11,242 nucleotides of DNA, from the NCBI GenBank assembly GCA_027297425.1, contig JAPUIC010000044.1:1-11242 (forward strand), given 5' to 3'. The translations under genes were made by a program, and so were the position numbers. Positions 5,770 to 11,242 of the stretch are shown here, one piece after another (positions within the stretch are counted from its first letter, which is position 1; every line of letters starts with the position of its first letter). Below the pieces are notes generated by a model, which saw only the letters and a list, made by a program, of their open reading frames with translations, had not been told where the DNA came from and did not search any database. The stretch comes from Nitrososphaerota archaeon. GTDB lineage: Archaea > Thermoproteota > Nitrososphaeria > Nitrososphaerales > JAPUIC01.

Positions 5770-6228
5770 TTGCAGAAGGTCAAAATAGGATTAGTGGTAG
5801 CCGAGTTCAACGATAAGATAACGTCGCTAATGCTCACGGAGGCATTGAACCATGCGAAGAGAATCGACGCCGTTGTTACGTTTGTTTGTAAAGTGCCAGG
5901 GTCTTTTGACACACCTTTAATGGTAAAAATTCTTTTGGAGAAAAAAGAGGTTGAGGCTGTAGCTACCTTAGGAGCGATAATTAAAGGAGATACACTACAC
6001 GATGAAGTTATAGCAAATGTCCTATCCATGAAACTTGCAGAACTTTCCCTCCATTATGATAAACCGGTATCTTTTGGGATATCAGGGCCAGGGATGACTT
6101 GGAATCAAGGCATTAAGCGAGCAAAGGAATACAGCAAGCGGTCTGTAGAGGCGGCAGTGACGATGGTTATTCGAACAAGAGCAGCAAGAACCCTACATCC
6201 AAAAAAATTCCCGGGCTTGATTAAATAA
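5770..6228 (+). CDS. ribH: 6,7-dimethyl-8-ribityllumazine synthase
   Basis: Condenses 5-amino-6-ribitylaminouracil with dihydroxybutanone phosphate to form lumazine; the family assembles into icosahedral or pentameric shells. Seen are AEFN (11-14) at the ring-binding site, VPGSFDTPLMVK (42-53), and GDTLHDEVIA (73-82) with the catalytic His77. The 152 residues are close to the family's usual length. The start is a TTG at 5770; no ATG or GTG in frame gives a full N-terminus. An agaaggt sequence lies about 12 nt upstream as a loosely spaced ribosome binding site. The stop overlaps the arfA ATG by one base (TAATG), pointing to coupled translation. Confidence 0.93.
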   Translation: MQKVKIGLVVAEFNDKITSLMLTEALNHAKRIDAVVTFVCKVPGSFDTPLMVKILLEKKEVEAVATLGAIIKGDTLHDEVIANVLSMKLAELSLHYDKPVSFGISGPGMTWNQGIKRAKEYSKRSVEAAVTMVIRTRAARTLHPKKFPGLIK

Positions 6229-6995
6229 TGGACAAAAAGGTACAAGTTACGATCATTCAGATTGATAATTATGGCCCATGGACCGCAACACTGGGCTATG
6301 ATAGAGAGCATCACATTCAGATGCTACAAGCTTCGCTCTATTCGGAACTACAGAAGGAGTTCTCCGATAAAGGCGGGTTAGTATTCTATAATAGATTTGA
6401 CGAGATGGTTGCAATTACTAATGGCATTGGACCAGAAGAACATAAAGGGATACAAGATAATTTAGCGAGGCAATTCCCGGTTTCTATCAGCATGAGCACT
6501 GGTGTTGGAGATACTCCGTATCAGGCACAAATGGCGGCGTCAAAGGCTTTACAACAGACTGGGAGTGCTCAATCAAGCTCTAGAAAGGAAATCCTAGTTG
6601 GGGAATATCTAGAAAACGGTCTAAACTTTGTCCAAGTCGCTCATCTAGACGTAGATGGGATAACCCAGAGTTCAACCGATGTGAAGTCAAGTTATGATAC
6701 CTCACGTGTAATCTTGAATATCTTCTCCTCTCTAGGAGATGCTTTCGCAAAGAGAGGTTCTCTGGTATTCTATCTTGGCGGGGATAATTTCATTGCCATT
6801 TCTAACGGAATAGATCGGGAATTCGTAAAGTCTGTCTTGGATAAGGTGGGATCTAGTTTTGGTCTAGATATGAAGGGAGGAATAGGAAAATCAACGAATG
6901 CAAGAAGAGCTGCAGAACTTGCAACTCATTGTCTTGACGATATCAGAGAAAAGAAGGTAGTAGGTCCGGTATTTTCCCTCTCCGATCTTAATTAA
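6228..6995 (+). CDS. arfA: GTP cyclohydrolase III
   Basis: First step of the archaeal riboflavin (and probably F420) route: it opens the imidazole ring of GTP, keeps the formyl group and releases pyrophosphate, giving the formylaminopyrimidine FAPy. The 255-residue protein contains two related halves of the nucleotidyl-cyclase/GGDEF-like fold. The N-terminal half has QIDNYGPW (11-18) and YNRFDEM (54-60), followed by SMSTGVGDTPYQAQ. The C-terminal half starts at about 137 with HLDVDG and carries LGGDNF (183-188). Asp13 and the HLDVD acidic residues are likely metal ligands. It begins within the ribH stop codon, and the amidohydrolase starts 2 nt after it ends. The family is found mainly in archaea. 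Confidence 0.92.
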   Translation: MDKKVQVTIIQIDNYGPWTATLGYDREHHIQMLQASLYSELQKEFSDKGGLVFYNRFDEMVAITNGIGPEEHKGIQDNLARQFPVSISMSTGVGDTPYQAQMAASKALQQTGSAQSSSRKEILVGEYLENGLNFVQVAHLDVDGITQSSTDVKSSYDTSRVILNIFSSLGDAFAKRGSLVFYLGGDNFIAISNGIDREFVKSVLDKVGSSFGLDMKGGIGKSTNARRAAELATHCLDDIREKKVVGPVFSLSDLN

Positions 6996-6997
6996 CG

Positions 6998-8254
6998 ATG
7001 ACCTCGGCTATACTATTACAGGATCTAGATCTCTTGTTAGGCGAGAGTTTTGAGCTCGTCAAAAGTACGGACATACTTATCGAATCTGGTAAAATACAGG
7101 CAGTAGGGTCAGAACACGATCAAGTAAGGAGTAACACTACAAGAATAGATTGCAAGAACCTACTGGCAATTCCAGGTTTCATAAACGGTCACACTCATGT
7201 TGGAGATTCGGTAGCTATGGATCTGAAGATAGGGGGCGGACTCGAGGAGCTCGTGCACCCCGTTAGTGGAGCTAAGAGAAGGATCCTAAACAAGACTTCT
7301 CGCAGCAAACTGATCGATGGAATGAAATCTAGCATATCCGATATGATTACATGCGGAACAACTACCTTTGTCGATTTTAGAGAAGGAGGCCTCATCGGTG
7401 TAGAACTCTTGAAAGAAGCTCTTGGTCCTAATCCTCCCATAAGGGCTATTATTCTCGGCAGACCAATATTAGAGACCGACATAGAAGAGGAGCAGGCCGA
7501 GAATACCATTAGACCTCATCTATCTCGCGACAGCCTTGAAGAATTAGACCAATTGCTAGATATCTGCGATGGTCTGGGAGTGAGTGGTCCTAATGAGTTT
7601 ACCTCCACCTCCCTCAACCAACTCTCGACCCTTGCCCAACGGAGGAAAAAGCTGATTGGCGCTCATGCTGCAGAAGCTAGTTCCTCAGTAGAATTCTCTT
7701 ATGAACACTTCGCTGAATCAGAAGTAAAAAGGGCTATAACTCAACTTAGGCCGAACTTTTTAGTGCATCTTACAAATGCTAGCCACGATGATATCGATAT
7801 GGCCATCCGAGACAAAATCCCTGTTATCTGCTGTCCTCGTGCTAATGCAATTTTGGGTTTAGGATTCCCTCCGGTGAGCGATCTTGTCAGGGGAGGATCT
7901 CTCGTTTCATTAGGAACAGATAACGTCATGCTCAATTCTCCTGACATTCTTCGCGAGATGGACTTCGCCTCAAAGATGATTCGAGCTGTCGCCAAAAACC
8001 CGTCGGAGATAGATAGTTTGGAGATTCTCAAGATGGTAACGATAAACCCCTCCAAGATCCTCGGATTACAAGATCAAGTAGGGAGTATCGATGAAGGTAA
8101 GAATGCGGATCTTGTGTTATTGGATATGACCAAAAATAATGTCGCCAATACGCTCGATGTAATCGGCACTCTTGTACATCGAGTCAGACAAGATAACGTG
8201 GCATCCGTCTACTCTAACGGGAATTTAGTAAAGGGAATGTTCAAGAGGACTTGA
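6998..8254 (+). CDS. metal-dependent amidohydrolase; candidate riboflavin-pathway pyrimidine deaminase
   Basis: A 418-residue enzyme of the amidohydrolase superfamily, closest in layout to the TRZ/ATZ, cytosine-deaminase and SAH-deaminase group. After a small N-terminal beta domain, GFINGHTHVGDS holds the H65-x-H67 metal pair. HAAE gives H223 and the proton-shuttling E226, VHLT gives H257, and LGTDN gives the catalytic D308. The C-terminal VGSIDEGKNADLVLLD is the usual return to the beta domain. The HxxE pattern is the aminohydrolase signature, so deamination of a heterocycle is expected. It is embedded with 2-nt and 3-nt junctions between arfA and arfC. Inference: it removes the amino group of 2,5-diamino-6-ribitylaminopyrimidinone 5'-phosphate. 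Alternatives are guanine, SAH or related purine/pyrimidine deamination. Superfamily certain, substrate inferred. Confidence 0.88.
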   Translation: MTSAILLQDLDLLLGESFELVKSTDILIESGKIQAVGSEHDQVRSNTTRIDCKNLLAIPGFINGHTHVGDSVAMDLKIGGGLEELVHPVSGAKRRILNKTSRSKLIDGMKSSISDMITCGTTTFVDFREGGLIGVELLKEALGPNPPIRAIILGRPILETDIEEEQAENTIRPHLSRDSLEELDQLLDICDGLGVSGPNEFTSTSLNQLSTLAQRRKKLIGAHAAEASSSVEFSYEHFAESEVKRAITQLRPNFLVHLTNASHDDIDMAIRDKIPVICCPRANAILGLGFPPVSDLVRGGSLVSLGTDNVMLNSPDILREMDFASKMIRAVAKNPSEIDSLEILKMVTINPSKILGLQDQVGSIDEGKNADLVLLDMTKNNVANTLDVIGTLVHRVRQDNVASVYSNGNLVKGMFKRT

Positions 8255-8257
8255 CCG

Positions 8258-8920
8258 ATGGATAGGCCATACGTTATACTCAGCGCGGCGATGACCTTAG
8301 ATGGAAAGATTGCAAGCAAGACTGGAGATTCAAGAATATCCTCGGAAGCAGACTTACAGAGAGTTCACTTACTCCGATCAGAAGTAGATGCGATAATTGT
8401 TGGAATAGAAACTGTAATCAAAGATGATCCGCTCCTGACTGTTAGGTTGACCCAAGGGAAAAATCCTTTAAGAGTTGTGATCGATAGCAAAGCACGTATT
8501 CCGTTAAGTTCGAATCTCGTGAAAAGCGCTAACTCCGGTCCAATAGTTATCGCTATTTCATCCGCTGCCTCAAAGACGCGATCCCGAAATCTTACGTCTC
8601 TTGGATGCAAAATAATTAGGTGCGGAACCTCGGGAAAGGTAGACCTCTCAATGATGCTTTCTGATTTGAAGGATATGGGGATCAAAAAGATATTATTGGA
8701 AGGCGGTGGTATTCTAAACGCTGCGATGCTAAATGGCGGATTAGTAGACGAGGTGATCGTGGCTGTAGCTCCGGTCATAATAGGGGGGGACAGATCGACC
8801 ACTCTTGTCGAGGGTAAGGGAGTCGATAAGATAAAGAACGGCATTAGACTAGAACTCAAGGAAACGAGAAATATAGGATCCGACATTGTCCTCTCCTACG
8901 GTGTGGTGAAGAAGAGCTGA
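8258..8920 (+). CDS. arfC: 2,5-diamino-6-ribosylamino-4(3H)-pyrimidinone 5'-phosphate reductase
   Basis: Reduces the ribosyl side chain to ribityl with NAD(P)H, before deamination, as in archaea and fungi. The 220 residues form a single RibD C-terminal (DHFR-like) domain with no deaminase domain attached, in contrast to bacterial RibD. Motifs are SAAMTLDGKIAS (9-20), IIVGIETVIKDDPLLTVR (46-63), then LLEGGGILNAAML and APVIIGG near the end, which form the cofactor and substrate sites. ATG at 8258 follows the amidohydrolase stop by 3 nt, with gagga as a plausible ribosome binding site inside the upstream gene. Because the protein lacks a deaminase domain, another enzyme must supply that activity. 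Confidence 0.92.
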   Translation: MDRPYVILSAAMTLDGKIASKTGDSRISSEADLQRVHLLRSEVDAIIVGIETVIKDDPLLTVRLTQGKNPLRVVIDSKARIPLSSNLVKSANSGPIVIAISSAASKTRSRNLTSLGCKIIRCGTSGKVDLSMMLSDLKDMGIKKILLEGGGILNAAMLNGGLVDEVIVAVAPVIIGGDRSTTLVEGKGVDKIKNGIRLELKETRNIGSDIVLSYGVVKKS

Positions 8921-8937
8921 CTCTATTCCTTTCAGAT

Positions 8938-9672
8938 ATGACATGGAAGGAAGTGAAGGAACTTCTGACTAACACCGACCTGGTAATAATTCCAACAGGA
9001 AGTACAGAACAACATGGGCCTCACCTCCCACTGAGTACTGATTCTCTCATCGCACAAGCGGTCTCTATTCGCGTTGGCAAGCTTATCGATGCTCCAATTT
9101 TCCCAGTCTTGGATATTGGCCATTCCATAGAACATTTGTCTTTTCCAGGTAGTATCTCCTATACCCCTGAAACAATGTTAGCCGTGATTCGTGATATTTC
9201 TACCTCGCTAACAACCCACGGATTCAAACACTTGGTCTTCATCAATGGTCATGGAGGAAATAATGCTGTCTTAGAACTATCTATCCAATGGATTAGAAAC
9301 AACCTAAAGTTCTGGGCATATCTATTCAACATCGGAGAAATAGCACAAGAGAAATGGAATAAGTCAAAAATAGGTGCTCAGGATAACCCGCGAAAAGTAC
9401 TTCATGCCGATAAGATCGAGACTTCTATGGTCCTATCAATCGCACCGGATAAAGTGAAGCAAACTCGTATAGTGCCTAAATCCGGAAAGAACAAAACAAA
9501 AATCTTGGAGAGTTCTTTCATAGGATCCTTGGGCTGGAATGCAAAAGATATGGGTGACTCAGGGGTTATAGGAGATCCTACAGGAGCAACCTCGTTAGAA
9601 GGATCGGCACTCCTCGACCATGTAGCTACTAGAATATCGAAGGGAATCAAGTCTGCCCAGAAAAGTTGGTAA
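8938..9672 (+). CDS. arfB: FAPy deformylase (creatininase family)
   Basis: Removes the formyl group from the ArfA product FAPy, giving the diaminopyrimidine that ArfC reduces. The creatininase fold is shown by PTGSTEQHGPHLPLSTD (19-35), with metal ligands E24, H26 and D35. Further evidence is INGHGGN (102-108) and HADKIETSM (156-164), with H156 and E161. The 244-residue length matches archaeal ArfB. Within this operon a deformylase role is far more likely than creatinine hydrolysis or mycofactocin maturation, which other family members perform. It starts 17 nt after arfC, with no clear ribosome binding site, and its stop touches the riboflavin synthase start. Confidence 0.92.
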   Translation: MTWKEVKELLTNTDLVIIPTGSTEQHGPHLPLSTDSLIAQAVSIRVGKLIDAPIFPVLDIGHSIEHLSFPGSISYTPETMLAVIRDISTSLTTHGFKHLVFINGHGGNNAVLELSIQWIRNNLKFWAYLFNIGEIAQEKWNKSKIGAQDNPRKVLHADKIETSMVLSIAPDKVKQTRIVPKSGKNKTKILESSFIGSLGWNAKDMGDSGVIGDPTGATSLEGSALLDHVATRISKGIKSAQKSW

Positions 9673-9674
9673 TG

Positions 9675-10295
9675 ATGTTCACAGGATTGATCGAGTCAAC
9701 CGTACCGATTGTTTCGTTAGATGATAAGAATGGAAATCTGAGATTGTGCATTGAATGCCCCCGTAATCTTTCTAAAGCCAAGATGGGTGAGAGCATCTCT
9801 CTTAATGGAGTCTGTCTTACTATTTCCGATATCCAGGAACGTAAGCTTTGGGTCGATATAGTTCAGGAAACTGTGGCTACCTCTAATATGGCTGACTGCA
9901 AGGTAGGTGATCTCGTAAACCTAGAGAGAGCTCTAAAAGTAGGTGATGAATTAGGCGGCCATTTCCTGACTGGCCATATTGATGGCACCTGCATCATCAA
10001 AAGAGTTAGAAATGTAGGCGGATCTAATATAATCTGGGTCTCAGTTCCACCTGAGCTTGCCAAGTTCATAGTGAAGAAGGGTTCAGTAGGTCTCGATGGG
10101 GTAAGTTTAACAGTGGTTGATATAGAAAACTACATATTATCGGTAGCCATAATTCCTTTTACCGGGAAAGTTACCAGCTTAGGTGCTAAGACTAAGGGTG
10201 ACAGGTTGAATATCGAAGTAGATGTAATTGGCAAACATGTTCATAAATCGGTTCAGGAGATTCTAGGGGACGGTAGGGATCTTATTCGAAGCTAA
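9675..10295 (+). CDS. ribE: riboflavin synthase, bacterial-type (alpha subunit family)
   Basis: Dismutates two lumazine molecules into riboflavin and the ribitylaminouracil precursor. The protein has the two lumazine-binding barrels of the bacterial and eukaryotic enzyme. Barrel 1 starts MFTGLIE and includes GESISLNGVCLTI (38-50). Barrel 2 starts near GGHFLTGHIDG (94-104) and includes KKGSVGLDGVSLTV (134-147) and IPFTGKVTSLG. I chose ATG 9675 because MFTG is the conserved N-terminus; ATG 9672 directly before it overlaps the arfB stop (TAATG) and is possible. The length is 206 residues. Many other archaea use an unrelated, lumazine-synthase-like riboflavin synthase, so this gene suggests an old acquisition from bacteria. 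Confidence 0.94.
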   Translation: MFTGLIESTVPIVSLDDKNGNLRLCIECPRNLSKAKMGESISLNGVCLTISDIQERKLWVDIVQETVATSNMADCKVGDLVNLERALKVGDELGGHFLTGHIDGTCIIKRVRNVGGSNIIWVSVPPELAKFIVKKGSVGLDGVSLTVVDIENYILSVAIIPFTGKVTSLGAKTKGDRLNIEVDVIGKHVHKSVQEILGDGRDLIRS

Positions 10296-10357
10296 TCCTG
10301 ATCCCCGTTGAGTGAAGGTTAATGTGTACAACTCCTCTCAGGTTAGATTGATTAACA

Positions 10358-11242
10358 TTGGATCGAATCGAGATAAGAGATCCCGTTCATGGCTATGTAA
10401 TTCTCAACGAATTAGAGCGGAAGGTGATCGACAGTCCCGTCTTTCAGAGGCTGAGGAGGATAAGGCAATTGGCAGGTGCATATCTTGCTTACCCTGGAGC
10501 TCAACATACCCGGTTTGAGCATTCTATCGGATGTCTATACCTGGCAGGGCTTACCACCTCCTCTCTATCGAACAAGGTAAATCTGACTAGTGAAGATATT
10601 CAGGAAGTAAGAATAGCTTCGCTCCTCCACGACATTGGTCATGGGCCGTTCTCTCACCTCTTTGATGAAATATTGGTCGAGAAAGCCATGATAAGGCATG
10701 AGGATCTGACTGAACGAATTATCGGTGAGACAGATATACGAGATATACTCAATTCATATGGTATTAACCATAAGGAGATCTCAAGGTTAGCTCTAGGACA
10801 ATCAAAGAAGAAACCGAAATTCATGAATGATATCGTGGCTGGCATCTTAAGCGTTGACTCGATGGATTATTTACTGAGGGATTCTTATTTTACAGGCGTA
10901 GAATATGGGAAGGTCGACGTTCAGAGACTCATAAATTCGTTTGAGGTTGTCAATGAATCTCTTGCACTAGATCAGGCCTCCCTCTACGCATTTGAGGCTC
11001 TAATGATAGCCCGGTACGAAATGTTCAAAGCTGTTTATTTTCATCGAACTGTACGCGCAGGAGGAATAATGCTCATAAGGGCCATGTCGCTGTCCGATGA
11101 AACTCTCGGGTTCACAGACCTTAAGAGCATACAGAGATATCTGACCTTAGGAGACGATGTTGCTCTGCAGATGATGGTAGACCTATCACCTAAAGGGAAC
11201 GAGCGGCTTAAAACTGCCAAAAAACTAGCAAAAGACTATCAG
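10358..11242 (+). CDS. HD-domain phosphohydrolase (dNTPase-like), 3' end outside window
   Basis: The frame runs to the last base of the window, giving 295 residues without a stop. After the N-terminal EIRDPVHGYV comes FQRLRRIRQLA, then H50-TRFEH with the first metal His. LLHDIGHGPFSHLF carries H91-D92, and SVDSMDYLLRDS carries D167, completing the metal set. This is the layout of the SAMHD1/dGTPase-like HD family (COG1078 type), whose members split dNTPs into nucleoside and triphosphate. TTG at 10358 is the only standard start between the upstream stop (TGA at 10349) and the conserved domain. It lies 62 nt after ribE with no clear promoter or terminator between, so co-transcription with the riboflavin genes is possible. 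The substrate is unknown. Confidence 0.85.
   Translation, partial: MDRIEIRDPVHGYVILNELERKVIDSPVFQRLRRIRQLAGAYLAYPGAQHTRFEHSIGCLYLAGLTTSSLSNKVNLTSEDIQEVRIASLLHDIGHGPFSHLFDEILVEKAMIRHEDLTERIIGETDIRDILNSYGINHKEISRLALGQSKKKPKFMNDIVAGILSVDSMDYLLRDSYFTGVEYGKVDVQRLINSFEVVNESLALDQASLYAFEALMIARYEMFKAVYFHRTVRAGGIMLIRAMSLSDETLGFTDLKSIQRYLTLGDDVALQMMVDLSPKGNERLKTAKKLAKDYQ

Noticed and set aside
8365..8886. Long open frame of 173 codons on the minus strand
   Set aside because: It lies wholly within arfC on the opposite strand, has low-complexity Ser/Thr/Ile-rich composition, and shows no motif; it is a shadow of the real gene.
10312..10518. 68-codon plus-strand frame starting with GTG after ribE
   Set aside because: It is in a different frame from the HD protein, whose conserved motifs begin at about 10376 and run to the window end; its translation looks random.

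Overview
This window looks archaeal, most likely from the Nitrososphaeria (Thaumarchaeota) or a close relative. The evidence is an Alba chromatin protein, a MIP18/DUF59-Mrp Fe-S carrier, a riboflavin pathway using the archaeal enzymes ArfA (GTP cyclohydrolase III), ArfB (creatininase-fold deformylase) and ArfC (reductase first), and TATA-like boxes about 25-35 nt before many start codons, as expected for leaderless or short-leader mRNAs. The lineage is an inference from gene content, not from a search. I see no rRNA, tRNA, CRISPR array, insertion sequence or prophage gene.

Left part (1-5000), mostly independent small units. The 3' end of a DUF3179-like gene is followed by a long cation diffusion facilitator with three C-terminal ferredoxin-like repeats. 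On the minus strand lie a degenerate CheY-like receiver protein and a 63-aa zinc-finger-like protein. They diverge from an alba gene whose conserved N-terminus extends upstream of its first ATG, into a stretch with no standard start codon. The Mrp/MIP18 carrier comes next; its promoter is placed so that translation would begin at a 19-codon mini-ORF that overlaps the mrp GTG by one base. Then come thymidylate kinase and, convergent with it, an unrecognised 95-aa minus-strand gene.

Right part (5000-11242), a tight plus-strand riboflavin operon: ribB - ribH - arfA - amidohydrolase - arfC - arfB - ribE, with junctions from a 1-base overlap to 29 nt, followed 62 nt later by an HD-domain phosphohydrolase cut by the window end. 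ArfA opens the GTP ring, ArfB deformylates and ArfC reduces the ribosyl side chain. A deaminase and a phosphatase are then needed before RibH joins the product to the C4 unit made by RibB, and RibE, of bacterial type, dismutates lumazine to riboflavin.

The only cluster member with no standard riboflavin assignment is a metal-dependent amidohydrolase with an intact aminohydrolase active site (HxH, HxxE, H, D). It sits between arfA and arfC. The simplest explanation is that it performs the pyrimidine deamination, the step for which archaea have lacked a clearly assigned enzyme. This is the most interesting hypothesis in the window. The trailing HD phosphohydrolase is a much weaker candidate for the phosphatase step.
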